This document shows positions 49,225 to 62,049 of a DNA stretch of 64,000 nt, in pieces. The translations under genes were made by a program, and so were the position numbers. Location of the stretch: positions 682,001 to 746,000 of the forward strand of contig JAIXMP010000007.1 in NCBI GenBank assembly GCA_025677815.1. The letters run 5' to 3'. Origin of the DNA: Phascolomyces articulosus. Its lineage: Eukaryota > Mucoromycota > Mucoromycetes > Mucorales > Lichtheimiaceae. Position 1 is the first letter of the stretch. The number at the start of each line of letters is the position of its first letter. Under the pieces are notes generated by a model. That model searched no databases and was not told the DNA's origin. It saw only the letters and a program-made list of their open reading frames with translations.

Positions 49225-52200
49225 TTAATCTGTATTCTTCGTGTTATTATAGCTGCATGCAGCAATGGACATTTTTCGAAATTGTTCCAAAAAATCATAC
49301 ATGCTTCCTTGATCCTTTTTATTTTTCTTGAGTTGTCGACGTGTTTCAATTTCTTGTTTTGACATGGCTGTTGCAGACGATAAAAATGAGTTATCTCCCC
49401 CTTCTATGTTATCCCCATGGTATTCATTGTTATTATGACTATTATTAGAGGATTCCATGACTGTCTTCATTAATGTGTCTTTTGACATGGGCACAGACGT
49501 GATTTGTGTATGTTCAAGATCCACCAACGTCATATACACCATATGTCGATGAGCATGGGATTTCCGCAATTTAAGTGATACGCGCACATGATCAAATAGA
49601 TTGAATTGGATAGGATGTGGCAATGTGGCTGTTTGTACAGAGATATTGGTGGGTATCGAGACATCAATGGTACAATTGGGTAAATATTCTTCATCTAGAA
49701 ATAGAGGTTTTTTTAGTATTTTTTTTTCTTCTTTGAATGAGCTCACATGAATCTCAGTTTCTCTCTCATTTTCTTAATAAATGTTTTACCATGATCAGAA
49801 TTTCCGGATTGTAATGATAATGGTACAGCTGGTTGACCATGCCTATCTATAAGAAATACTGGCCCTTTAAGTCCAAGTCTTTAGGAGAAAAAGAGATTAT
49901 TAGCAAGAAAGTAGCATAGAGAGAAACAAGAGGCGAGCTAGAAATGTGTCTATTTTTTAACATTGAAAGAGATATCATTTTATTAGATAATTAATTTACC
50001 TGGGAATAAAGACGTAAAATCCATTGGATCTAATTTCGGCAATTACACCGCTTTCAATAAGTGGACTTCCTTCTGTTGTCTAGGAAAAAAATGACATAGC
50101 ATGAGCACAGACAAGGCTTAAGGTTAGGTACAAAAATATATATGGTTCTCGTTTACCACTTTTTTTTCTCAAAAAAGAAACTCACATGTTGTAATACATA
50201 TAAACTTTGAAATAATTCGGTGGAATCCTATAAGATTGATGTGAAAGAAGTACAAAATTTAAGCTTATATTCTTTTTGTTCGTGAAAAAAAATGACGTCT
50301 TTGTTCAATATGTTGGGGGACGAAGAGGGAGAAACAAAGAAAAGTAGATAGTTACCCTTTGAGCAAATTTGGATTCTCTTGATTTAAGGTTAAGGTGATC
50401 ACAAATATCGTTTACTTTACTATCCTCCGTCATAGAGGTACCTTTATTTTGTCGATCTGATATAGCAACATCATCTTGCACACACATTAATAATTGTCGA
50501 TGAGCAACAACATCTGCATATCTTCGAATAGGTGACTGTGGCATATAAAAATAAAAAAATAATAATTTGTTGTATCAGTATATATATATGAAGATTGTAT
50601 CTGGTAGACTAAATCTCTCCATGTTTTGTTTGATGCCTTTGTATATGTGCTTTTATAAATAAAGCTTTACATACTGTAAAATGCGTATAAAACTCTAAAG
50701 CAAGACCATAATGGAAATATTGATCCACAGCATAATGCCCGGATGAAATGTATCTAAACAAATAAACGTTTATCGTTCCCAATTAACAACTCTTTCTTAA
50801 AAATATATGAATAATATATATATTACCCTGCTTCATTCATAGCAACGGTCGCCATGGTTTTCATTAGTCGTGGAATTTCTGGATCATCAGCACTGTTCTT
50901 GACAATTCTTTCCAAAGATAGAGCAAGAGCTCTATTTGATGAAAAATCCACCCTATATCCCTATAATATCACCATCATGGATTAGTCATTCATTCTAAAC
51001 CATCGTTCTTTATCATTCATTATATATATATATCATACCTTGCTTTCTGCAGCCTTGACAAGCATTTCAAATTGACCAGCATTGGGAGGGGGATGACGAC
51101 GTAAAATAGCTGCATCTTTAAATCCATCATAAATTCGCTTTCCCACATATGAATTTGCCATAATCATAGCTTCGGCCACCAATCCATGAATTTCTAAACC
51201 ATCTTTGGGAAGTAAAGAGATAAAAAAAAAGAGGCTGGTTAAGGATGATTCATTTTAAAAGAAGCCGATCTATCAAACAAAATAGTACAATGTCATAGCA
51301 AATAATATTCATAAAAAGGATATTGATATCAGTGACATTATGATTTTCGCCAATCTTGAATTTCACCTCGCTACTAGATTCTAGCTCTAGTGCACCTTTA
51401 GCTAAACGTTGTTGCTAAAACAAAGCAAACTGTTAATATAATAATTGACGAGGAAGCTAGAAACCAAGTGAAATTAAATATTCTTACTCTCATTGCTCTC
51501 AATACTGTAGCTAGTTTTTCAACATTTGGTTTTAACTTTTGCGATAATGATACACCTGACAATATTCATTATTTTGTTAGGGCCATCCTGTTTCTTTTTT
51601 TTTTTGTATTTGATTTTGAATTGGGAGGAAATCGTTACAATAAAACTTACTTAGGTTTGTCGCTACAGATGCCCCATCGAGTAACTGTTGTGCCTGTTCA
51701 TACTCCATTTCGCAACTAGATCGGATCAATGTTCGTCCAAACCACGTATCCAACACTTGAAAGGTTTTACTATCCAATGTCCATAAAACCGAGACTATTT
51801 ATTAAAATCGATGATTAATCTTATGTCAAAAAAAATATTACTTCAACTGGAATGAATTTATTTTTGACTTACCAGCATATCGATCCACATCACCACGAAG
51901 CGAACAGACTCTTTCACTGAGCACAGAGGGCAACATATCAAAACGACGATCAGCCAAATAAACTGTGGTACCTCTATTTTTATAATTTATATTAACATCA
52001 ACTAGCCTATTTTTTTATTCCATTTCTTTTCACCATCCATTCAAAATATACCTAGCCCTTGCTTCGAGATCTGTTAATAAGTTTTCTTTTACAAAGTAGC
52101 TCACATCAGCAATATGTACACCCAATTCCATTCGCCCATTATCAAGGTCACGAACAGATAACGCATCTATATAATTTTTTTTCATATATGATTCCATCAG

Positions 52201-55063
52201 CTTATTTTTTTAAAGTTTCGTCAAGTCAAGGTTTTTTTTTCGTTTACCATCAATATCCTGACAATTAGGTGGATCAATACTAAAATTAAATAAAATACTA
52301 AGTATGACGATTCTGTTTCTTTAAGGGGAAATATGCGCATATGAAAACAACACAAATGTAATGTGATCCAAGTTTTTTTTTTTTTTTCATTTTACCTAAA
52401 TACTGTAAGTGATCGCAAATCCTTTCGTCTTGCGACCTCATTCTGCATAAAATGTAAATGATGATTATATATAAAAATATATATGAATTAATATTACCTT
52501 ATTAATAAAAAAATTCGCATAGGTACAGACATACGTATAGATACACACAAACCATTTATTTTAAATATACTTTACCGGTTCAGGCTTCCATGGATGACTT
52601 GTAGAATCTTCAGGCATTTCTTTAAGTGAAGCTTCACTAAAACCTTGAGATGCTTGTGAAACGGATATCCCATGCTCCACCAAAATTGCCGAGACTTCCG
52701 TGTCCAGTTGATGAATTGGGCCTGTTATTTAAAGTTATTTTAAAGTAAAAACCATGATTCATATACTGTGTGTTATTATTACTCATAGCTTATTCTCCTC
52801 CCCCAAATAAAAATGATATATATACCTAAAGATCGAACATAATGTCCATTTGGATATTGTGATGAAGTTGGCCTATGAAATTATATCCCGAGATTAAGAA
52901 CAAAAGTAAGAGAGAGAACAGGGAGGGGGATTGGACGAATTATAAAATCAACGGGAGTGTATAAGAAAAAAAGAAAGATCATAAAAAAAAGGTTTTTTTT
53001 CTATTTTTACCAACTATCGATACGAACAACAATACGTTGATTTTGAATTAATTTAACATCGTGATGTCGTATCCTAATCTTGGGAATAACAGGATCCAAA
53101 GGGATAGCCAGATGAAATAATCCATTACTGGGGGTATCTTCTTGGATTGTAGCGACATAAGATCGCCAATTGCGATTCAATATACCAATGACCCTTCCTG
53201 TTGGATGTGTCAGATTGACATTTCGTGTCAAGCGAGTTTCTTCGTACTCTTAATTGAAAAAATAGGAACCACCATTCCATCCCCCCAATACACCTCTTTG
53301 TGTTAGAAATAATACAAATAGATCATGTGTATGTGTATACTATGTGGTATAGTATTCATTATGCAAGGATGACCCTGCTTCCTTTTTTTTTCTTTGATAG
53401 ATAGATATATATTTACCATCTTCAGTCGTTCCACCATATGCTATCGTGCTGGAAGCCGTCATCCAATTATTTTCTGATAAAAGCTCCACGACAACCATGT
53501 CCCCATGCACTGACACAAATATATCAAATTAAGTGTGATTTTCAATCTGCATGTTGCATATTATAATGTACCTTCACCAAACAAAACAAAACCACAACGA
53601 TGGAACGAACGCCCTTTCATCATCCCGTCCGTTTTCTCCCCCATTTTTTTTTTTTTTTTTTACCTGCACGATTGATATTTTCAGAACTGATAATTAAAAT
53701 ATCTTTTTCTAGTTTTTGACCTCCATTGACATAAGCAGTATCTCGAGTCCCAGATCTACATCTTAAAGTGCCTGAAAAATATCTCGAAGATTTGATCCCC
53801 GCTTCTAATTCTTCCATTGGTTTATACTAAGAGGGAGAAAAAAGGTACAAGATGAATTTATCATTCTATCTATTCCTATAGAATCAAATAGAAATAATAA
53901 TGATAAAAAAAATTGTCTGTATACCTCTGTGTAGCCAGAGACGGCAGGTTCTAATTTCTTTCCACCAGATGAGACCCGGATCCGTTCCAGGTCATCTTCC
54001 AAAACAGCCTCAGCCAAAACTTGGGCTAAATTTTGTAAAAGTGCATGATCACCCCAATACTGATCAATATACTGTTTCATGGTGCGTACAGAGACTGTAC
54101 TATTTTCTTGTTGTTGATCCATCCTTTGAGTAGGCGTCGTATGGACCTCGGAAAGTAAAACAATGGGTTTTCCGAGATGTTGGCCATACCAATCCGCCAT
54201 TCTGCACAATGCCCGCCAATCACGTTCAGAAGTTGTTTCACCTGCTAATCTTGGAACACGCGTATCTGCAAACACTTCATTATAAAACACAACACTATTA
54301 CGTCGCGTGTCACTAATGATTTGTCGTAATTTACGATAGGTTCGCATTTTATCATGTTGTTGCAACTAAAATAATATATAAATATTTATTTCATAACAAG
54401 GAATGCCCACATTTAGCAGTATTTGTGGAGAGAGAGAAAGAAATCATAATATTTACCGAAGTAATGATCGTTTGACTTAGAATGATACCAGTTAATTCTT
54501 CTTGTTCCAAGATTTCAAGATATCGCATTACAATCTAATGATTCGGGGGAGGGAAACATAGAATGATTATATTATTTTTTTTTTTAAAAAAAACAATGAT
54601 AGAATCCGCGTCAATAAGATCAAACACAAGCAATCGAATCAAATCTACTCTACTTTCACCTCCCCCACCGAAAGTGACCTTTACTCCCCCAATAATGTCT
54701 TTTTTTTTAAAAAAAACACTTGCCGACATATCTGGAATCACGTAGTGGTCAGCATGGAGACTTAATAAACCTTCATGTTTAGGACTATTATTTGTGTTAT
54801 CTTGTAGCCGTTGACAAGGTGGTGTTGCTGGGCATTGTTCTGACATGCATGGTATATCTCCACGTAAATATTCTTTTTTATTTGATATAAAAGAAATTGT
54901 TCAAAGTAATTTAGTTTTTTTTTTTATAATTTGATCCAATCCAATCATTATAAAGAGAATAAAAAAAATACATACGTTCTCGTACTAATTTAACAATGGC
55001 ATTACTACGAGTTTTTCTAAAAAATGAACGTTCTGCTCTATCATAATAAACTAGATCTGGCAT
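49225..55063 (-). CDS. DIS3L-type exosome 3'-5' exoribonuclease (RNase II family)
   Basis: 24 exons on the minus strand, 1,095 residues: 55063-54976, 54872-54724, 54534-54457, 54365-53925, 53826-53664, 53509-53417, 53248-53011, 52872-52826, 52721-52576, 52442-52396, 52279-52248, 52166-52052, 51973-51873, 51794-51651, 51555-51488, 51414-51324, 51211-51039, 50960-50827, 50753-50675, 50535-50356, 50227-50186, 50079-50000, 49878-49790, 49694-49225. Order: [18 protein letters not shown]3-type cysteines ([13 protein letters not shown]), a degenerate PIN domain ([18 protein letters not shown]), cold-shock folds ([28 protein letters not shown]), RNB domain with [15 protein letters not shown] (Asp499, 505, 507, 508) and [16 protein letters not shown], then an S1-type end with LFDHVRVSL. 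Length and motifs match DIS3L1 better than DIS3. It would degrade RNA with the cytoplasmic exosome. One intron is U12-type AT-AC and one has a GC donor. Confidence 0.95.
51212..51323 (-). other. U12-type AT-AC intron in the DIS3L gene
   Basis: On the minus strand the intron begins ATATCCTTTTT, a match to the U12 donor (A/G)TATCCTT; it contains TCCTTAAC (51245-51238), a perfect U12 branch site, 27 nt before the acceptor; and it ends TTTAC. The join A|TT gives ...[13 protein letters not shown]..., which lines up with the IPK...LEVH stretch I recall for DIS3L. No GT-AG choice here keeps the frame and that stretch. Confidence 0.9.
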
Positions 55064-56061
55064 TTTCAAAAAATAGAATAAAATATGCAGTACGACTACG
55101 ATACACGAAACCCTTTTTTTGTCTTTAGGCGGAGATGCTTAGTTAGTTTACCACCTCATATAACTAGCAGCAACAACAGCAGCAGCAACGAAATCCCAGT
55201 TTGTCACGTGTAGGTATCACTTTTGGGTTGGGGGAGAGAGAGAGAGAGAGAGAGAAAGGATGAATTGACATTAAGGAGAGAGTTAGTGTGGGAGTGCTAA
55301 AACATTTAGATATAAATGGTACTACTACAAGTTTTTTTTTTAAAAGAAGATAAAATGTGGCACATTTTGTGTATGATGGATGATGATTCTGTAATAATTT
55401 CAGGTGACTCACATACACACATACACATATATATGTATATAAAACTTTGTTCTTCTCTCCTATATTAAGTCTATTTATTATTATTATTATTATATATAAT
55501 TATATATACAAATAACCACCACCTTTTTGTTTTGAAATAATAATAGTAATGTAGAATTATATATAATTGAATCCCCCATCGTTGCTTGCTCCTGAAAGGC
55601 GCGCCTAAAATCAATCAATGACAACACAGAAAACAGAACACGTGTGGTCATGGTAGGTCAGAATATACATATATGTACTTGGCCTAATTGACTTGAATAG
55701 ATACTACTTTATGTATTCTATTATCCGTCATCTTACCAAATCATTACTTACAATAGACATTTTGCTTTTTATATAAAAAAAAAATAAATTCGGGGGGTCA
55801 AAATAAAATATAAAGGATTTTACTTTTGTGCCGAGGACACCGATTTGCCTCTCTTTTCTTTCGCCTTCTCCGTACTTTTTTCTTTTTTTAGTGATATATA
55901 TCAAAAAAAAGAAAAAGGTTGTTGGGTTGAAAGGAAAACTAGTTTCTCTTTTCACCTTTTCTATTTATTTTATATACATATATACATATCCATATTTATA
56001 TGCTCTCTTAAAAGCCAAAATCATATAATACAATTTTGCTTGCTTGTTTGTTTTTCATGTC
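55064..56061. promoter_or_regulatory. Divergent intergenic region between DIS3L and SYG1
   Basis: About 1 kb between start codons of opposite genes, with (GA)n tracts near 55235-55253, TA-rich stretches and an isolated GGCGCGCC site near 55599. No separate gene. Exact promoter elements were not resolved. Confidence 0.5.
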
Positions 56062-59000
56062 ATGAAATTTGCAAAGTATCTAGAGAGTGAAAGTATACCA
56101 GAATGGAGAAAAGCCTATATTAATTATAAAGGTCTAAAAAAACGACTTAAGGCAGTTGACAAGGTATTCTATATATAATACTTTATAGACTTGGCAATAG
56201 AATAATAATACTAATAATCGAAAATATTTTTATCAATATCAACAACTATTAGTTCCGAAAAGCAAACGAACGTAAAGCGGCTATTGAACTCGACCATGCA
56301 TTTCAGGGCATCGTAGATACGGATAGTGACCCTGAACAAGGCCGAACAACAACCACCCTTTATAAAACTGACACAAATAACGAATGGCGTTGGCCATGGA
56401 ATATAAATAATAATAATAATAATCCCAATTGGTTTTCGGAAAATCCTCCATTACATCGACAACAATCATTTCCACATTCTCTCATTCGTAGAATATCGTC
56501 GAGATTCAATCATGACGATACTGAATTAACTCGAGTTCCTTCACAACCAGGTATATAATATAACAACTCCAGATTGAGCCATATTCTTCTTTTTAATTTA
56601 TATAATTATAATAACAATAATGTTTTATAGGATCAATTCATAGTTCTGCCACATTATCTATATTAGATGAAGCTCTATTACATGCAAGTGAAGCTGAACG
56701 TGTATTTTTTGCTATATTAAATGGTGAATTAGAAAAGGTTTCCAGATTTTATGATGGTAAAATTAATATATTTATAAAAAAAAAACAACTTTGATCGACC
56801 TTTTGTTATTGTTATTATTATTATATTAGCCAACCAAATAACATTAACTATTTTTATTTTATAGAAAAGGAGAGTGAAGCAAGGGCAAAACTAGAAGCCC
56901 TCAAGATTCAAATGCAATTGATTGCCGAGTATGGCCGTCGATTACTAGAAATGGGGGTAAACTTTATAATATTTTATATATAAATATTTTCTATACGCAA
57001 CTTAACAATATTTTATTCATTTCTTCCTTCTATCATTATTACTTGCATATTTATAGAATGTGGAAGATCACCATCAACAGCATCAACATGAAAATAGTTA
57101 TGGAATCCCATTACCTAATGGATTTAGCAGACAACAGCATCAGCAGCATCATGAACAATCATCAGATCAACAAGGATGGTTTGATTGGATTATCGGTCAC
57201 CATCGTAACAAGCCTAATCATCACCTTCACCATAATCCAAATGATGGTAGAATTCCGTTACATTTACCTCAAATGTCATCAACAATAGACTACTCCGCAG
57301 ATCATCATGTCAGCTACAGTGTAATTATTATTTTAATTTGTCATCTGAGAAAAATATTTATCTATTGTTGTTATTGTTATTGTTTTGAATTGTTGAATTG
57401 TTGTTATTATTGTTACTGTTAGGTTGCTCGAAGCAGATTAAAAAAGGCACTGACAGAATATTATCGTAGTTTAGAATTTTTACGTTCGTACAAGGTAAAA
57501 TAGGAGTATATCGTTTGTCCATAAGTTGGCACAAACCCTAGTTTTTTTTCTTGTATCTGGAGAAGATGGGAACAAAGGCTGAGTGTAACGTTATCTATTC
57601 TACATTGAGGATTAAACTCTAGTAAAAACGTCATTTTTTTTTCAGGTTTTAAACGAAACAGGGTTCCACAAAATCTTGAAGAAGTTTGACAAGGTAAAGA
57701 TTATAATCATAATAACAATTGATGAAATAGACTTGATTCGTACTGATATATAATATTTTCTCTCTCCTTGAATGTATTTTTTTTTCTAGACTGCTGGATG
57801 GAAAGCAAGTCAATTGTATTTACAACGATTAAAAAATTATCATTGGGTTACATCCAGTGAACTTGATAGTATTATTAAAGAAACAGAGGTATGGCCAACT
57901 GGAATAAGTTATAAGCAACTGTATATCGAACAAATTCCTAATGAAACATATGATAAATGTAGACACTATATGTTAATGAATTTGCTGATGGACATCGTCG
58001 TCGGGGTATGCGTAAACTACGTGTTCCTGAAAAGCAAGAGGTAAATAAATAATAACAATAATGCAACCGAAACGAAACATACATACATACACACCTCCTT
58101 TCAATTGTGTTTGTTATTATGCAATGTATTTTAATATATATACCCGTTTCTCTCTTTATATATATATATATATCTTACACATATACATATACATATACAC
58201 ACATAACGCACACATTCCTTTTCCTATGCGTCTTACCTTTATTGTTTGTATATTCATAAATTGTCAAATCGATTATATTATTTACGCAGGATTACAATTC
58301 AACAACATTACGAATCGGTTTATATCTTGGCATGGCACTTATTCTACTTTTACGATCTTGTCAACTAGGTAAGAAAAGAATCCATATTTTTATCTTGCAA
58401 AGAATAGGGATATGTTTTCCTGTACCATATTTACTCATTACATCTTTTTATTGAATAGGATTTGAACCAAAGACTGTTAAACAACTTCCAAATATTCAAA
58501 CGAATTTACAAATCTATGCATGTTTTGCACTCCCGATTTTGTTCTGTCTGGGATTTTCCACAAATTTGATCATTTGGCATCGGAGCCGAATAAGCTATAA
58601 ATTTATTTTTGAATTGGATCCACGGCATAATCTGAATTATCATCAATTTGGTGAAGTAAGTTCTCCTTCTCTCCCCCCCCAAATAATAATAATAATACGC
58701 GTAATCTTGCATGAAACTTATTGTGAAACTCTTTCTATTGTTATTATGATTAGTTACCAGCATTTATGTTATTAATTCAATCGATCATTATGTATATTGA
58801 TTTTACACAATTATTTGCTCCATCCATTCCTTCTGAACTATGTCCGTTGATTTTATTTGTTATATTGATGGCTATTATGTTATGTCCATTTGATATATTA
58901 TATTGTTCTGCTCGAAAATGGCTTGGTATTGCCTTGGTAAATATTATTTGTTATTATTATTTGGGAACATCATAGGATGGAGATTCACTCATCTCTCATT

Positions 59001-60595
59001 TACAACAATAGGGACGTATTTTCCTAAGTGGTTGTTTCAGGGTCGAATTCCGTGATTTCTTTATTGCTGATGAATTAAATAGTCTTGCCTATTCTTTTTG
59101 GACTTTGTCTTACTTCTTTTGCGCTTATTCTTGGCAATGGACTGATTTGCGTACGTTTCTATTTTTTTTTTTAAAACAACACAAATATTTGGAACCGAGA
59201 TATAGATTAAAGTGAATCTAATTTTTTTTTATAGAATCCAACTGTAATATTTCAATGGTATGGTATACTCCATTAATCGCATCACTACCGCCTTGGTGGC
59301 GTTTAATACAGTGTTTACGACGTTACAAGGATTCCAATGAAAAGGTTCATTTGGCCAATGCTGCTAAATACGCAAGTAGTATTCTGGCCACAATCATAGG
59401 TGCCATTCGTAGAATGTATCGTAAGTAGTAACACTTGTAGCACGAAAACAGTGAGCAAGCCTCTTTTCTTTCTTTCTTGAAGAATATGTGGGCCATTGAG
59501 TAAATACTGTTATATAAATAATAACAATCATTATACACATATACGTATATAGCGAGCAAAGCAATGGATATTGTTTTTATATTAACATGTATTATCAATT
59601 CAAGCTATACCACCACATGGGATATCAAAATGGATTGGGGTTTATGTCAAACCCAGAGTAAACATTTGTTTCTTCGTGATGAACTTGTATTCAAACGAGG
59701 GTTTTACTATATGGCCTGTCTTATCGACATTGTATTACGTTTTTCCTGGATCATGAACTTTGTACCTATGCGACTCAATGGAGCCATTCTTGGATTTATT
59801 TTGGCTGTTTTAGAAGGATATCGTCGTATCCAATGGAACGTATTTAGACTTGAGAATGAAGTAAGTAAAAAATTATGTTAATTTTGCAAGTTAGAATTAA
59901 TGATTTCTTCAACATGTCTAATCTTATTGATCTTCCTCCTCCTTCCCTCGATTATCATCATATAGCATTTGAATAATTGTGGTCAATATCGAGCCATTAA
60001 AGAAATTCCACTACCATTTGCATTACGAGAAACGGTCAAACAACCTGACGAGCAAGATGAAGGCAATATCCAATTACCACCGAATGCAGATGATTATCCT
60101 CATCATCATTTGAATGGACGTACCACTCCTCCTACACCTATTCCTATTGTCACTCATGATAGCATTCTATCAATAGGAGCAAGTAGAGGTGTCCAGGGTG
60201 GTTATGGAACAGCCGGTACGACACCAGTGACACCTATCATGGATCCATCCTCATGGATGACACCCGTCACACGACAACAATCGACACCACATTCTCAAGC
60301 CGCACGAGATTCCATGTATAGTGGATCCTTTTATGGACGACGTGATTTTGAAAGTCGGCATGATCATGAGGAAAGTGCTAAAGACGCAACAAATGCTGCA
60401 TCCCCTGTAGGAGGTTCGTCACAACCGCCTGCTTCTACTATTGGTAATGTGCTCACAAGAATCCGAAGTTTTGGCGCACTTGCCGGTGGAGGGGATGAGG
60501 ATGAAAGTGATACGGATAGAGAAGATAATGATGACGATGATGATGATGACGATGATGATTATAATAACCATCATCATCGTGATAATAACGTGTAA
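56062..60595 (+). CDS. SPX-EXS phosphate exporter (Syg1/XPR1 family)
   Basis: Sixteen exons: 56062-56163, 56253-56550, 56631-56756, 56865-56956, 57057-57320, 57423-57494, 57646-57693, 57790-57888, 57963-58040, 58290-58368, 58459-58655, 58754-58936, 59012-59150, 59235-59420, 59553-59860, 59966-60595; 966 residues. The SPX domain starts at residue 1 (MKFAKYLESESIPEWRKAYI, YKGLKKRLK) and ends near 334 with KILKKFDK, the lysine surface that binds inositol pyrophosphates; Asn- and His-rich inserts split it. Several membrane segments follow (GLYLGMALILLL; YACFALPILFCLGF; ILFVILMAIMLCPFDIL), then the EXS domain with GRIFLSGCFRVEFRDFFIAD and WIMNFVP. The tail is hydrophilic and ends in a run of Asp. 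The family exports inorganic phosphate at the plasma membrane or endomembranes. Confidence 0.94.
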
Positions 60596-60952
60596 AAAAA
60601 CTTTTCATTTTTTTATTATTTTTTGTTGTATACTTGTAATTTACCAAAATCACAACTAGTATTTTTGAGCATCTCCCCCTACCCCCTCCCACACACACAC
60701 TTAAATCCCCATTCTCATATAATTTTTCTTGTTTTGTAGTAGTTAAAAAGAAATCCAAAGAAAAAACATATTTTCATCATCCCAAGAAACCTCAACCCAT
60801 TTTTTGTTATTATCTTAGAGATTATTAAATGATACCCTTCTTTTTTTTTCTCTTTCTCCTTATTTTTTTAATAATATATTAAAGCACACACATGATATAT
60901 ATTTGAAATAATACGTAAAGGAAGCAAATATATTAATACTAGCTAAATACAC

Positions 60953-60983
<31 letters not shown>

Positions 60984-60991
60984 ACTGCTAA
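60596..60991. other. Convergent 3' intergenic region
   Basis: 3' flanks of SYG1 (+) and the Sfr1-like gene (-). Holds C-rich and (CA)n tracts near 60675-60702 and a (TA)n tract near 60965-60982. No gene. Confidence 0.6.
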
Positions 60992-61957
60992 TTATTCATA
61001 AAATTCATCGTCTTCAATTGAATAATGAATCAATTTGGGATCGATACGTAATTGGGATAATAACTGAGTCACGTCGTTCTCTTCCTCCTCTTCTTCTTTA
61101 CTTTGTTGATGATGATGATATTGACGAGGTTGACGAGTGTATTGTAATTGTGGCACTGGTACTTGAATCATTTCATAATCACCAATATTATCGGAGGAAT
61201 TTGTATCTTCTTCCATGACATCAGCAGGTTGTTCAAACGATGATAATTCACGTTCATAACCATCATCTGGATTACTATCATATCCCCATGATGAGACTTG
61301 CTTGGGAAAAAGAGTTCCGTATTGTCTGTGGTTTGACAGTAGGACAGCGATAAGTTCTTTTGCAATGTCCTATTGTTATAATAAAAAGTATATTGATATT
61401 CACCCCCCCAAACACAACGTTTACACATGGTCAGCATTGGATGTATATGTGATAAATCATGGGGAATAAAGAAGAAAATAAAAGCACAAAGTCATCATAG
61501 CATATACCTGACATGACGATCGCCAGCGACTGACAAGTCCTTCAAGTTCTGTTTCTTCACCCTGTCAAAAAAAAAAACATTGACAGGCAGTGGGCATGAT
61601 GAGAATGTGATTGTTCACTTGTTTAAATAGGATAAGGATGATATTGTACTAAAATAAAAATGAACGAACCTTTTGCATATAACGTTTAGCTTGAGTGAGT
61701 TGATGAACTTTATCTTCTAAAAGATGAATTTCTTGAAGGATAACAAGCTCTTCTTTTGAATATTTTGACACTCGCTTCTTTTTCTTTTTGTTAATAGTAC
61801 GTGAATCACGTAAAGTTTGGTGCAACACTGTACTTGTGTCCTATCATTGTTATGTTATTTATAAACAACACAGAAAAAGGTGAATATTCTTAATTGATTG
61901 CTGAGCATAATGATGTTACTCTTATTCATGTTTTCTTTCTTTTCCCACCTGATCCAT
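60992..61957 (-). CDS. Sfr1/Mei5-like recombination accessory protein
   Basis: Four exons on the minus strand: 61957-61949, 61840-61670, 61561-61508, 61369-60992; 203 residues. The first coding exon is only 9 nt (Met-Asp-Gln). A lysine run (KKKKKR) is followed by a coiled coil (about 35-60, ELVILQEIHLLEDKVHQL) and then YMQKGEETELEGLVSRWRSS, the pattern Y-x-K...LE-x-L-x-x-WR-x-x-Q of the Mei5/Sfr1 family. The C-terminus is acidic and ends LLSQLRIDPKLIHYSIEDDE, like the ends of Sfr1 homologues as I recall them. Sfr1 with Swi5 stimulates Rad51/Dmc1 strand exchange in the nucleus. The call rests on motif memory only. Confidence 0.72.
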
Positions 61958-62049
61958 GATTGCTGAGCAAACTTTTTTGTGTGAGAGAAAAGAAAGAAAA
62001 AAAACCAGGCTCTCTCTTTCTCTTTTGTTTATTTCCCCTCCTTAAAAAA
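61958..62049. promoter_or_regulatory. 92-bp bidirectional promoter
   Basis: Only 92 bp separate the start codons of the Sfr1-like gene (-) and the F-box gene (+). The stretch is pyrimidine-rich on the plus strand (CTCTCTCTTTCTCTTTTG) and ends CTTAAAAAAATG at the F-box start. Part of the promoter of each gene must lie within the other transcription unit. Confidence 0.6.

Noticed and set aside
61960..62049. 30-residue N-terminal extension of the F-box protein
   Set aside because: It begins with TTG, not ATG, and runs through the pyrimidine-rich promoter; ATG at 62050 has a typical A-rich context.
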